Shown piece after piece: positions 25,021-36,021 of a stretch of DNA of 64,000 nucleotides (position 1 is its first letter; every line of letters begins with the position of its first letter). The notes under the pieces were generated by a model that was given only the letters and a program-made list of their open reading frames with translations, searched no databases and was not told the origin of the DNA. The position numbers and the translations under genes are program-made. Location of the stretch: NCBI GenBank assembly GCA_037127475.1, contig CM073760.1, positions 58,679,966 through 58,743,965 on the forward strand, read 5' to 3'. This DNA comes from Arma custos (Eukaryota; Arthropoda; Insecta; Hemiptera; Pentatomidae).

Positions 25021-25199
25021 TTCAAAGTTTGGTATTCCTCCTTTACGAGGAAACGTAATGTAGCAGCATTAAGTTATTTTATTTAAGAGTTTTTAGTCGA
25101 AATCACTTACTAATCAAGGTATTTTGAATCTTTCAGAAAATTTCTGGACATTTAAAAACCTTCTGTGAAGACAGCATACTGAAGTAGTGAGCTTCAGAT

Positions 25200-25480
25200 A
25201 CTCCTTCTACTTGACCTATGAAAGATAGAAAAAAATGTTACATTTTACATTTTTTCCATGTTTTGTATAGTGAATTCCAGAAAAATAAAAATAAATGGGG
25301 GTCAAGAGGAAACTATATTTTTTGAAGGTCGATATTGACCACTTAAAGTGAAAAACCAAAAAATGTTTTTTTATTTCTTCAAACTAGGCCTGATTATCTA
25401 CAACTACTACCTGAATCGTTTTACTGAATTTAGTTTTGCTTAAAAGTTAAAAAAGTTTAATCCACTTGAAATGGGACACC

Positions 25481-25485
<5 letters not shown>
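25200..25485. mobile_element. Solo end of another Tc1/mariner-type element
   Basis: The sequence finishes in GAAATGGGACACCCTG at 25470-25485, which read in reverse begins CAGGGTGTCCCATTTC, the same terminal phrase as the 7886 element. A (TA)n tract follows directly. No matching left end or transposase is seen, so the inner boundary is a guess. Confidence 0.55.

Positions 25486-25540
<55 letters not shown>
25486..25540. repeat. (TA)n microsatellite between two transposon ends
   Basis: TGTATATA..TATACACACA lies between the end at 25485 and the start of the next element at 25541. Confidence 0.9.
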
Positions 25541-25541
<1 letters not shown>

Positions 25542-25629
25542 GGGTGTTTCAGGGTTAAATGGGATAAACTGAAAATTTGAACTAAGGCCTCAAAACAAGA
25601 AAAATATTTCCTACGAAGGTATGTCTGCA

Positions 25630-25684
25630 GGTATATCCTATGAGGTCCTAGTCTCGGTGACGGGATGTAGATCCAGCCATGTAT
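25630..25684 (+). mobile_element. 55-bp RTE 3'-end insertion with TSD
   Basis: The TSD GTATGTCTGCA occurs at 25619-25629 and 25685-25695. The insert carries AGTCTCGGTGACGGGATGTA and ends in CCATGTAT, matching the last ~45 bases of the RTE copy at 28722-29318. It sits inside the TIR of the DD41D element. Confidence 0.88.
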
Positions 25685-26114
25685 GTATGTCTGCAAATGC
25701 TTTGTTTAAGAGATATTCACATCTAAAGATTTCATTGTTACGAATTCTTTAGGCATTGTAAATAAATAAAACTCATTTAATTTGTTCCAACTACTTTACA
25801 AGTGATTTCCTTGAGCATTCAGACAGGCTCTCGGCATCTTTCTTCAACAGCAGCAGTGACCAAACTGAAAATATGAACATAAGACCTTAATACAAGAAAA
25901 AAATATTTCTTATGAAGGTATGTTTGCAAACGCTTTGTTTAGGAGATAAATTTAGATAGAATACTAAAAAGACCTTGGCTCCCTAACTGTACATAAACTA
26001 TGGACTTTAGGATTAATACTGTTTGGAATAGAATATCAATAACAAATAATAAATAAGAATAGAACTATCAATAACATTTATCAGTTTGTTTGAGGCTTTC
26101 GCAGAGCACTCATT

Positions 26115-27194
26115 ATGCCTTCCATTCATACTAATGCTGAATATGCCGATATGGTGTTTGTGTACGGTTTTTGCAATGGTAATGCCAATGCTGCCCATCG
26201 TGAATATTCCATGCGATTTCCAAATAGAAGATGACCTAATAAGTCTACCTTTAACTCTTCAACGACTTAGAGAAACTGGTACATTTGCTGTCGTACCACA
26301 AGCTGATGGTATTTTAGCGCCTTTACGAAATGAAGAATGGAGTGCGACCTTATTACAATATTTTGATGATAATCCATCTGCCAGTGTACGAAGAGCTGGA
26401 GCAGAATTGAATGTTACGCCAACTACAGTATGGAGAACACCCAATGCAGATGGACGTCACCCATATCATTATCAACGGGTACAAAAATTACTACCGCAAG
26501 ATTTACGGCAAAGAAGAAATTTTTCAGATTGGTATTTAAATCAAGCTGATCACAATCCACACTTTTCAGGAGAAATTTTATGGACAGATGAAGCTATCAG
26601 ATATGTGAAGCTACAAGAAGAGGTATCTTCAATCAGAAAAATAATCATCTCTGGTTGCATGAAAATCCCCATGCACTTCGTCAGCATCATTTTCAGCACG
26701 AGTTTCAGTGCAATGTGTGGTTCGGTATAATAGACAATATTTTAATAGGCCCGCATTTCCTACCACCTCGACTACATGCGGACACATTTTTGGAATTTCT
26801 TAATAATGATTACCACGATTTAGTTGAAGATATCCCACTACAACTGAGAAGGAACAAGGGGTTTCAATTAGATGGTTGTCCTGCACATTACGGAAGAGTT
26901 ATACGACAATGGCTAAATGCTAATTATCCTAATCAATGGAATGGCCGTACAGGACCAGAGGCTTGGCCTGCTCGCTCTCCAGACCTGACACCACTGGATT
27001 TTTTTGTTTCGGGTTGCATTAAACAAAAAGTCTGTGCAAGGCCAGTGAATGACCTTAATTCTTTACAAAGAAGGATAATTGAGTCTTCTGAAATAATAAC
27101 ACATTTCCAGTGCCGTTCTGCTACTGCTGCTGTTGAAGAAAGATGCCGAGCCTGTCTGAATGCTCAAGGAAATCACTTTGAACATTTAATATGA
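26115..27194 (+). pseudogene. DD41D transposase, frameshifted, copy 2
   Basis: The natural start is the ATG at 26115, in a frame reading HTNAEYADMVFVYGFCNGNA and FPNRR (the DUF4817 helix-turn-helix). That frame stops near 26232 and homology moves to the frame that contains LQRLRETGTFAVV, then VQKLLPQDLRQRRNFSDWYL and the first catalytic Asp in ILWTDEA. A second shift near 26600 moves it to the frame that continues to 27194, with FQLDGCPAHYGR and ARSPDLTPLDFFVSG (41 residues between these two Asp). The longer-looking upstream start at 26086 is a shadow in the wrong frame. Inactive, but all three Asp are present. Confidence 0.87.
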
Positions 27195-27416
27195 AGGTTA
27201 ATGGTTTACATTTAATAAATAAAGTAGTTGGAACAAATAAAATAAGTTTTATTTATTTAATATGCCTAAATAATTCGTAACAATGAAATCTTTAAATGTG
27301 AATATCTCCTAAACAATAAACAAAGCGTTTGCCGACATACCTTCGTAGGATATTTTTTTCTTGTTTTGAGGTCCTTAGTTCAAATTTTCAGTTTGGCCAT
27401 TTAATCCTGAAACCCC

Positions 27417-27483
<67 letters not shown>
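27417..27483. repeat. (TA)n microsatellite
   Basis: About 30 TA units directly abut the right end of the DD41D element. Confidence 0.95.
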
Positions 27484-27486
<3 letters not shown>

Positions 27487-27897
27487 AAAGGGAGTATATT
27501 TATATACACATACACTTATTTTTAAAATAGTTATAGTTTTTGGTTTCTTTACTTTCTTCAATTATTTTGTTTTCCATAAAACTTCATTCATTTGCAATTA
27601 TTAACAGTTTTCTTTCTTTATAATTATTGTTATCGTATTTATATTTGTTCTTTCATTCAATTCGTTATTGCGTGCTAACTCCTAATTTTTTATATTTATA
27701 TTCATTAATTTATTTTCATGTATTAATTAAATTGTAATTGTATTCTACTCTAAGACATGATAGTTTATATTTTATTTTCCGTATCACTGTTCTAAAGGAA
27801 CTTGTCCCAGAATAAATACGGATTTTTATCAGTTTTATTATTATATATTGTACAACATTATATAAAACTATAAAATTATATGTAACAATATTATATA

Positions 27898-28040
27898 AAG
27901 CTATAACCCAGAAGGGTCTGTAGATCCTGAACGGACTCAGTAGCTGTTAATTTATATATAAATAATTTATCTGCCACAGCCAGATTTGAAGCCAAAACCT
28001 TCAGCTGATTACTCTACACATTGAGCTACTCCGCTCCATA
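27898..28040 (-). repeat. SINE family A, copy 3
   Basis: In reverse it reads a tRNA-like head with A box GTAGCTCAATGTGTAGAG and B box region GGTTTTGGCTTCAAATCTGG, then CTGTGGCAGATAAATTATT, shared with the 37-kb copy. The distal tail is truncated. Confidence 0.75.
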
Positions 28041-28284
28041 CAGATTTTCTGGATGCAAAAAGATAATTAATTCCATTCGTAGCTTATTACTTTAAGGCCT
28101 AGGAATGGTGGTAATGATTTAATGACTTCGTGACGGTGTTAGCTAAGGTCAACAGGGCATTCATTACTTCTGCTTACAAAGTGGGAATTTAATCTTCCAT
28201 TAGTCTGATGTATGGTTCGTCTTCTCTGCAATCAATAGCTAAGTACCGTTGAAACTGTACCTTGTGTAGTTTATTCATTTAAAG

Positions 28285-28525
28285 TCGCATTATGCAACTA
28301 TGGGTAATCAGGCGATAACTACAGTGGGAGTCCTAAATTTTGTCTATTCAGGTATAACTAGCATAGGGAGCTACGTTATAACGAGTGTGCAGAGTCGCGG
28401 CCCCTCTATTATGCCCCTCCCTAAGGACTGCATATACAAGGCTTTTTTACACCCTATTAAAAAATCCTACGACCACTTCCCGGGCTGCGAACCACACTGT
28501 AATTTAGATATATTCCAATATACAG
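28285..28525 (-). repeat. SINE family B, diverged copy
   Basis: Shares AGTGGGAGTCCTAAATTTTG, GTCTATTCAGGTATAACTAG, CCCTCCCTAAGGAC, TTTTTTACACCCTATTAAAA and AATCCTACGACC with the 45.9-kb copy, in the same order and orientation. The 93-codon plus-strand frame across it is not a gene. Confidence 0.7.
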
Positions 28526-28721
28526 TAGATGTAAAAAAATGTATTCAGCCCAATCAAATTAGTGATCGTCGAAACTACTAACTGCTTTATTTCCTTTCTT
28601 CTTTTTTTTTCATGATGAAAACAGAATAAATTATTTTTAAATATTTATTCGAATGGTAAATCATATATTTTTATTCTAAACAATATTTCAAAAAAATTCA
28701 ATATCATATATGGTGAAGTTG

Positions 28722-29318
28722 TCTGAGATCAACTCCGAAAACGACATCTCTCGAGAAGTCAACAGAATAGCAGCGGCGAGACGGTGCTACTTCGGCCTCG
28801 TAAAGCATTTTGGAAGCAGATTCCTCTCTAACAGGACCAAGATCACTATCAACAAAACCTTGGTCCGCCCTGTTTTAACTTATGGATCAGAAGCGTGGGC
28901 CTTTAAGAAGCAAGATGAAAGTAGACTTCTGATCTTCGAGAGACTGATCTTGAGAAGGATTTTTGGCTCTGTTAAAGAGGATGGAATTTGGAGAAGAAGG
29001 AGAAATGCTGAACTAGCCGCCCTTTATAAGGATACAGACTTGGTCAAGTTCATCAAGATAGGACGACTTCGATGGGCCGGGCACGTTGCACGTATGGATG
29101 ATTCGGCGATACCTGGGAGGATGCTGTCCGGAAGGATGCATGGGCAAAGAAGGGTTGGCAGGCCAAATGTCAGATGGGAGGACTCAGTGACATCGGACGC
29201 ACGGGCTATACTGGGAGTCCGAGAGCTGGTGCAGCTGATCGTATTGACTGGCGAAGGCTTTTGGAGGAGGCCCAGTCTCGGTGACGGGATGTAGAGCCAG
29301 CCATGTATGTATGTATGT
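28722..29318 (+). mobile_element. 5'-truncated RTE-like LINE with perfect TSD
   Basis: The TSD ATGGTGAAGTTG occurs at 28710-28721 and 29319-29330. The insert encodes the C-terminal tail of an RT protein without stops: FGLVKHFGSRFLSNRT, LVRPVLTYGSEAWAF, RLRWAGHVARMDD, GRPNVRWEDSV. It ends in a short TATG repeat typical of RTE elements. The apparent ATG of this 194-codon frame lies in the duplicated target site, so it is not the element's own start. The open frame suggests a recent insertion. Confidence 0.92.
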
Positions 29319-29924
29319 ATGGTGAAGTTGATAAAATTTTTACCTTCGTATGTCAAATATTTTATGCTTAGGAAGTTTATTAATAAAAGGAGATAATAAA
29401 ACCTACAGCAACTTGTCAAGTAGAAAACTACGGATTTTCAACACGTTGACTGCCACGGCAATTTTTAGAAATCTGGCCTAAAATGGCAATTTGATTTAAT
29501 CACATTATATTTTAAAAAATAGCCATAGTTACAATTGCAGTTAATATTGATTTTTATATAATAAAGAAGAATCTTAAATTTAGTTTATTCAAGAAATTTT
29601 TTCCATTAGTATTAATTTATATTACTTCTTATTAACATAATTCTTATTGTTTAGCTTATTCTTTGGTTAAATTAATTTCCAATTAAATTATTTTTAATTA
29701 ATTGATTAAAGGTAAGCTGGAAACTTTCTTGGAAGGTAAACTGAGATTCTTTCTTATTTATTTAGTAAAATATAGAATTACATACAAATGAAGATGTGTA
29801 TAAAAGTCAATATTTTATTAACTAAATTTAAAAAATCTACAATGTACAAGTAAGGTACTTACAATATAAATACAGTATGTAAAAGAAATATAACGTAATG
29901 AGAACAATTTTTTAATGATTTTTT

Positions 29925-30083
29925 AAAATTTATTTATATAAATTAACAACTTGTTTATAACAATACAAGTAAATATAATGGGAGGAATAAAGGGAAGTAT
30001 AGAAACTACTCGGTGGTAGTAATCAAATAAAAGATTCGAGTTACTAGATCAAGAGGCCATCTTATTTTCAGACGCCTCTGAGG
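29925..30083 (-). mobile_element. Truncated Jockey 3' end, older copy
   Basis: The TSD AATGATTTTTT occurs at 29914-29924 and 30084-30094. In reverse it reads the same 3' UTR as the LINE at 34272-36009 (GAGGCGTCTGAAAATAAGAT, TACTACC, TAGTTTCTA, then TACTTGTATTGTTATAAAC). Confidence 0.85.
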
Positions 30084-30249
30084 AATGATTTTTTTTTTAA
30101 TGTAAATTTGTATAAAACTAAATAGGAAGTAAGTTATAATGTTTTTGTATACACTTTTGGTTATCATGTATGTTATGATTTCATTTTGAAAATAGTAATT
30201 AAAGGTCGAATTGTAAGACTGAATGTTTAGCCTTTCTTAGCTCATGAAT

Positions 30250-30812
30250 TACCCTTAAAGGTTGTCGCTTCGTTTCGTAAAGTTGAGCCATATGTTTTAA
30301 CTTTTCATATTGAAAAGTAAAAAGAGACGTTACATAAATGTTAAGACCGTGGAAAAATTCCAACGAAAAGCCCTTAAGTCTCCAAAATAAAACAGAAATT
30401 GAAATTATCTATCTGTCCAATATTTCGCCCATTCAGGCATCCTCGGATTAGAAAGAGAATAACAGCAAAACAAAACATGAATAATGCACCCAAGAAACAT
30501 CACACCACCTCCAAGGCTCAAATGCAGCTCCTCTAAAAATAAAGGTTATAATAAGTTTTAGTATGAAAAAGAGAATGTAATTATGGAAAATGTATATAGG
30601 TACATACTTCGATAATCATTTTATCTAGAAATAAATGTTTAAACAAACATCTATAAGCATCTAAACTTCGAATAAATGGTTGAATCTTTTATTTCTTGAT
30701 GAAATGATTACCGAAATCAACTGTAATTTTGTAAAATATTATAAGCGAAACGAATAAACAGTTAAAACTTGTAACTCAACTCGAAGCGAAAAACTGCGGA
30801 ACAGATACCTAA
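30250..30812. mobile_element. Fold-back MITE family D, copy 1
   Basis: The right arm reads in reverse GGTATCTGTTCCGCAG..CGCTTCGAGTTGAGTTACAA. The left arm (about 30250) has GGTTGTCGCTTCG..AGTTGAGCCATATGTTTTAA. The same arms bound the element at 59446-59848 and one arm occurs at 61771. A hammerhead-like remnant lies inside this copy at 30413-30452, so another element probably inserted into it. Confidence 0.65.
30413..30452 (-). ncRNA. Degenerate hammerhead-like motif (30 kb)
   Basis: The minus strand reads CCGAGGA, UGCC, UGAAU, GGGC, GAAAU, AUU. Core position 4 is changed (U to C), but stem II and the GAAA are kept, and it resembles the 21-kb and 51-kb cores strongly. Probably a decayed solo copy. 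Confidence 0.4.
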
Positions 30813-31000
30813 ATTTTTATGATTGTTTGTATATCTAACTTTTATAAAATATAATAAAAAGTAAGCTATAATGTTTTTTTTTATATATTTTTCATATATT
30901 ATGATTTCATTTTGTAAATATTAATAATAGGACTGAATATTTAGTATTTCTTAGGGCACGAGTTTTTTTTAATTCATGGAGAATTTAAAATCCTAATTTT

Positions 31001-31084
31001 GTAAATATTTCATTAAAGTGAGTAAAACCTTTATCCAGTCAAAATTTTTCTTTTATTTTAAATACGTTTCGACTTCTATTGATT
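31001..31084 (-). mobile_element. 84-bp truncated pLTR-like copy with TSD
   Basis: The TSD AATCCTAATTTT occurs at 30989-31000 and 31085-31096. In reverse it reads GAAGTCGAAACGTATTTAAA, AATAAAAG, then GACTGGATAAAGGTTTTAC, matching the outer arm of the 56-kb fold-back. It is cut off within the hammerhead region, keeping GAAAC but not the CUGANGA half. Confidence 0.8.
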
Positions 31085-31730
31085 AATCCTAATTTTTTCC
31101 TAGGCTTTAGTTTTAATTAAATCAGAAGCGAATACTATACGGACTTAACAAAATTATAGCCGAAATAAACACAAAGCCAACTTTAAGAGCGGACAATAAA
31201 ATATCACGAAGAATTTCAACAGAGCCAAGCAGACATAAACTACAGAAACGTTTACGATCCCCTTTCCGTTTACAAACAACTTAAACTGAAATCTATTCCG
31301 TAGCTAAAGATACCCGAAGGATGAGAAAACAACCGAGAATATTTCTGACAAAAGCAAATGTTTCAATCTACCCAGAACAAGAAAAGACGAATACTCAGAA
31401 ACATAACAGAGAAGGACCACTCTACGAAATTGGATCCCATCCGTCCAAAAGGTGAAGTAGAAAAAAAAAAAAAAAGGAAAAAGGAATCTTATAAAATATG
31501 TATTCGTTGAAAATGAGAAAATTATTTTTAATTTTTTTATAAAATCATTCCAAGAAAATTGCTGTAAAACAAGCAGTCGCAATTATCAGGAAGATGATTA
31601 TTGTTATATCAGAATTAATATTTTTTGTGATGAGATTAGCCAAATATAGATATAAATTTTAAACATAGTGGAGTGTCAAAAAATTTTATCAGCCTTGTTT
31701 TTTTTAAAATAGTAGTTTTTTAACCAAAGT
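31085..31730. other. No gene seen
   Basis: A 92-codon minus-strand frame at 31304-31582 is low-complexity Phe/Leu-rich. Nothing else is supported. Confidence 0.45.
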
Positions 31731-32045
31731 TTTATTTTTAATAGATTAATTTATTGATATTTACAACTATAATAATATTACAAGTAAATCTGCTAATATG
31801 AACAATATGAAATGAAGAAAAAACACTTGTAGAGAAACTACCCATCGGTAGCACTCCAATAAAGTTCTGTAGTAGAAGGTCTCAAGGCCATCTTCTTTTC
31901 AGACGCTCGGAGGGTTATCAGGAATAGTATGGGAAGCAAGTAGAGAGACTAGCGGATTCAAGTGTGTATGGAGATAGTTCTACTTCTAGTTTGGGCCAAA
32001 TCAGCAACATATGGGATATTAAGATCATGATGGATATTTTTTTTT
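31730..32045 (-). mobile_element. Truncated Jockey 3' end
   Basis: In reverse it contains the last ~310 bases of the LINE at 34272-36009, including TCCATCATGATCTTAATATC, CCCATATGTTGCTGATTTGG, TTATTGGAGTGCTACCGATG and the AATAAATTAATC end. No clean TSD was found. Confidence 0.85.
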
Positions 32046-32234
32046 ATCACGTACCGGTCACTAAGGACCACACGATTACATTGGTTAGGTTTCTTTGGGA
32101 GTCTTGATTTTCTTTCTTCCCATCTCAGCTTATGTACTTTATTATATAGAAATTATAAAAATAAAACCAAAACCAAATATTTCTTTATATACGAATTTAT
32201 TATCTTGCACGTTAGATAATTGCACGGGATTAGG

Positions 32235-32430
32235 CAGCGTCTTCGTTGAAACCCATCGATATTCCAACCCATTTACACATAACCTCGACAAATTACATAC
32301 CTAAATCTTCCTCGTTAATCACTCTATCTATCGGTGAAAACCGCATGAAAATCCGTGCAATAGTTATTGAGTTTACCACGAACAAACGCGGCCGAGAACT
32401 TTGTTTTATAATATGTGTATATTATATCAT
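32235..32430 (+). repeat. Interspersed retroposon-like repeat (non-coding)
   Basis: Contains AAAACCGCATGAAAATCCGT, GCAATAGTTATTGAGTTTAC and AACTTTGTTTTATAATATGT, phrases common at the ends of RTE-related repeats in arthropods. The short plus-strand ORFs here are incidental. Confidence 0.55.
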
Positions 32431-32630
32431 ATTATATTTTAATATATGTTAATTTTTTTGAAAATTAAAAAATCCTTTTAATTTCTAAGAGTATATATAT
32501 GTAAATAACATCACAAACTAGTGTCGAGAAATTAATGATGTAGAGGGGGAAACTTGATTCCTACTCGGGGTGGTTTACTTAGAGGGTAGCATAAGGCTAT
32601 AAAGTAGGTCTCCTTCAGGAGTTCTATATT

Positions 32631-32786
<156 letters not shown>

Positions 32787-33574
32787 TTAATAAAGAGAAA
32801 ATTATAAATAAAGTAACTAAATTATTTTTTTATCTGAATTGTAAAGTGGCAATATTTCGCTCTGGATATACCTATTGACGCTTGGCTCCCAAATATTTCC
32901 ATTATTTTAATTACCTTTTCCCAAAAAATGAGGTAAAGTTTATGAACTTTTTCGCTCATTCTCCTTTGATTTTAGTGATTTTTAAGGATTGGCGCACCTC
33001 AAGCACAGCTCTGTATCGATTTGAATTTTTTTTTAAATAATTGGTATCAAATCAGGTGAAATTCGGAATATTTAACCCTCGGGTATTATTTTGAATTAGT
33101 GATAAAGTTCAACTTCTTAGTTCTATTTTCCCTTTTTTTTTTTTAAATCATATTTTTTTTTGTGAAATTTTAACTTCATTCAATAAAAAAAAAAAATCTT
33201 TTCCTTAAACGTTCCAACGAAACGCTTCCAACCCTTACCTTACTCTCTTAGTAGAAATTAATAAATAATCTTGCCGTTTTATATGAATGGGTAAGGATAA
33301 TTCCCTTTTTTTTTCATTTTCCAGTCGGTAATCTTTTGGTTTTTATATTACCTCTTTTTAATTATAGAATTCAATCCCTTCTGGTTTTCTATATTTTATC
33401 TTAAACAATGCCTAAATGCCATGTTATTATTTTTATTTTATTACTTCATATTATTCCATAATATTTATTCTATAATTCTCTATAACTATTCCATCTGTTT
33501 CTTTATGTATTTATGTTACGGGTTCCCCATTTTTGTTATATTTTTAATCACCCATATCAATAAAGGACTATAAA

Positions 33575-33599
33575 TAAATATATATATATATATATTAAT

Positions 33600-33658
<59 letters not shown>

Positions 33659-33700
33659 TTATAGTAAGGATAATTAATATATATATATATATATATATTT
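33575..33700. repeat. (TA)n-rich tract
   Basis: Two TA runs around TTTATTTATAGTAAGG. A weak GAAAC-like motif (CCUGAAUGUGGGUCAAAACG) follows at about 33729 with AATAAAC downstream, perhaps a decayed relative of the hammerhead-bearing repeats. Confidence 0.85.
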
Positions 33701-34271
33701 TATTTTATATGTATCTTATATTTAATCCTGAATGTGGGTCAAAACGTTGGCTTTAAAATAAACAGTTCTTCTTACTAAAGAGAATTGTTTTTCTGACCTC
33801 AACCCGGACCATTTTCTACCTCGTAAAAAGATGTAATTATCATTGGTAGTACATTTCGCCAAATCAAGACTACTCTCCTAAAATACGATTGTCCCAGAGG
33901 CAAGAATAAATTAAATAATTTTAAAAAAAAACAATAATTAGGAACAAGAAATGCGGTAACAGCTTACTTTCCTCATTAGCAACATTAGGAAGCCAAGCTA
34001 CGAATACTGATGTAAAGCCCTCGCTTCTAGTTACAGGGGTTTCTGATTTCACTTTGTCAGAACGTTGGCAATACAACACTTACATACCCTACTCATTTAT
34101 TTAATGTTTCTTATAAACAATTAATAAGAATGTTATTTAGGTAGAATGTATGGGTAGACTTAATAAACAAGAAAAACAATATGAATTTCCTTAAAATAAA
34201 AAAAGTAAAACAATTTAGAAGTTCAGTCAGCAATTGAAGCTATGAGGTATTCTAATAATTTATCGAAAACT

Positions 34272-36009
34272 CTCTTTTGTTTTTAGATTAATTTATTGCT
34301 ATTTACGACTGTAATAATATTACAACAAGTAAATTTGCTAATATGAACAATGCTAAATTGCTAAAATGAAAACAAAAAACAGTTGTTGAGAAACTACCAC
34401 CGGTAGCACTCCAATAAAGTTAAATAGTAGAAGGTCTCGAGGCCATCTTCTTTTCAGAAGCCTCGGAGGGTGATCAGGAATAGTATGGGAAGCAAGTTGA
34501 GAGACTGGCGGATTCAAGTGTGTATGGAGCTTGTCATGGAAGGATAGGTATCTAGTTTGAGCCAAATCAGCAACATATGGGATATTAAGATCATGATGGA
34601 TGAGTTTGTTTGTGAGCATTGAGGAGTATTGAGGATTTTACGAAGTATTTTGGATTGTAAGGATTGGATAAGAGATGAATTGGATGGTTTAGTAGAGCCC
34701 AAAGCTCAACTCCGTATGTCCAAATAGGTCTGATAACTGTCATGTAAATGAGTCTTTTGTAATTAATTGGGAGCTTAGAGCGTTTTTCCAGTAAATGTTG
34801 AAGTAGGCGAAAACGTCGAGCAGTTTCTTGTCTTTTCAGTCTTGTATGAAGAATCCAAGTGAGAAGTTTGTCCAGATTGCTAGGTAGCGACAGGGATCAG
34901 TGGAATATTATTAAAGGATACAGTAGGGCAGGAATTCGTAGGTTTACGGCGAAGGGTGAAAGTAATTTGATGGGATTTGTTAGGATTTATTTTATTTCTC
35001 CAATTTTGACACCATTCTTGAAGGTTTGAGATATGGGATTGAAGAGATTGTGATGCAACAAATGGATCCTTATTTACTGATAACACACATGTGTCATCAG
35101 CGTACGTAGCGAGGACAGTGCTTGGATGGGTTGGGATGTCAGCTGTATATATCATGTATAGGATGAGGCCCAGGATACTACCTTAAGGAACACCGGCAGA
35201 CTCGGTAAAGAGGGAAGAGTAGGAAAAATTATGGTTTACTTTAAAGGTTCTATTAATGAGATAGGAACTGATAATAAGGAAGTAAGTAGAAGGTAAGAAT
35301 TTACGGAGTTTGTACAGCAGACCCGGATGCCAGACTCGATCAAAAGCCTACTCTACATCGAGAAAAGCTCCCGTGCATTACATTCCGCCCTGTAAGAGAC
35401 AATTGGTGATCTGGGATTATTTGGTTGGATTCTATGATAGGATGAAGACGTTTCAGAATGAGTTTTTCAAGTATTTTACCCATTATGGGCAGGTGAGATA
35501 TAGCAGTAAGAAGAAGGGAGTTCTGGTGGTTTGATAGGTTTTGGTATCATATTAACTATGGATAATTTTCAGGAATCAGGAATGTATGCGGTGCGGAGTA
35601 CGGCATTGTATATATATGTAAGGAGTAGGATCGCTTTCCGAGGAAGGCGTTTTAGAATGTGGGATGTGATTAGGTCGTGCCCAGGGGCTTTGTTGGCGGT
35701 TAATCTCTGAATAATGTTTGATATTTCGGAAGGATGGAATGCTTTAGGAGGAGGGGACAACTGAAGAGGAATACTTAATTCTGCTTCAACGCATTCAGAG
35801 TGGGTTGGATTAAGGATATCTGGATGAGGGTTACATGTTTTGAATAGGTGCTGAAATTTTGTGATTTTTCTTCATCAGATCTTGACCAGGTTTGGGATTC
35901 GGTTAAAAGTGGATGGTTGAATTTTTTATATTGTAGGAGCTTTTTAGTGGTATTCCAAAGGATTTGTCAGTAGTACTGAGATTTTCTGTACAGTAATAAA
36001 AATTTTGAA
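34272..36009 (-). mobile_element. 5'-truncated Jockey-like LINE with perfect TSD
   Basis: The TSD TTATCGAAAACT occurs at 34260-34271 and 36010-36021. Read on the minus strand, RT fragments appear in order: IQRLTANKAPGHDLIT (35569-35760), the catalytic TYADDTCVLS box (35155-34880), then a tail ending near 34353 with FNFIGVLPVVV. Frameshifts and stops separate them. It is the source-type for at least six shorter copies in the window (7962, 29925, 31730, 43648, 44498, 49183), which share its 3' UTR. The 3' end has AATAAATTAATC and no long poly-A. Confidence 0.92.
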
Positions 36010-36021
36010 TTATCGAAAACT

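Larger units (their letters stand above)
25541..27416 (+). mobile_element. DD41D element copy 2 with an extra inverted right end
   Basis: The outer ends are CAGGGTGTTTCAGGGTTAAA and (read in reverse) TAGGGGTTTCAGGATTAAA. The first ~315 bases (25541-25855) are not an ordinary left end. They are an inverted copy of the last ~310 bases of the element, including the end of the transposase ORF (GAGCATTCAGACAGGCTC... read on the minus strand), with one 40-odd-base deletion. A second left TIR, missing its first ~22 bases, begins at about 25860 (CAAACTGAAAATATGAAC). The layout is therefore inverted right end, left end, transposase, right end. Confidence 0.85.

Noticed and set aside
25457..25696. 79-codon minus-strand ORF with a YIYI run
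   Set aside because: It reads through a (TA)n tract and transposon ends; no conserved part.
28300..28581. 93-codon plus-strand ORF
   Set aside because: Lies across a diverged SINE family B copy on the opposite strand.
33715..33765. Additional hammerhead-like core (CCUGAAUGUGGGUCAAAACG)
   Set aside because: GAAA is changed to CAAAA and the CUGANGA part is not clear; kept only as a possible decayed relative.
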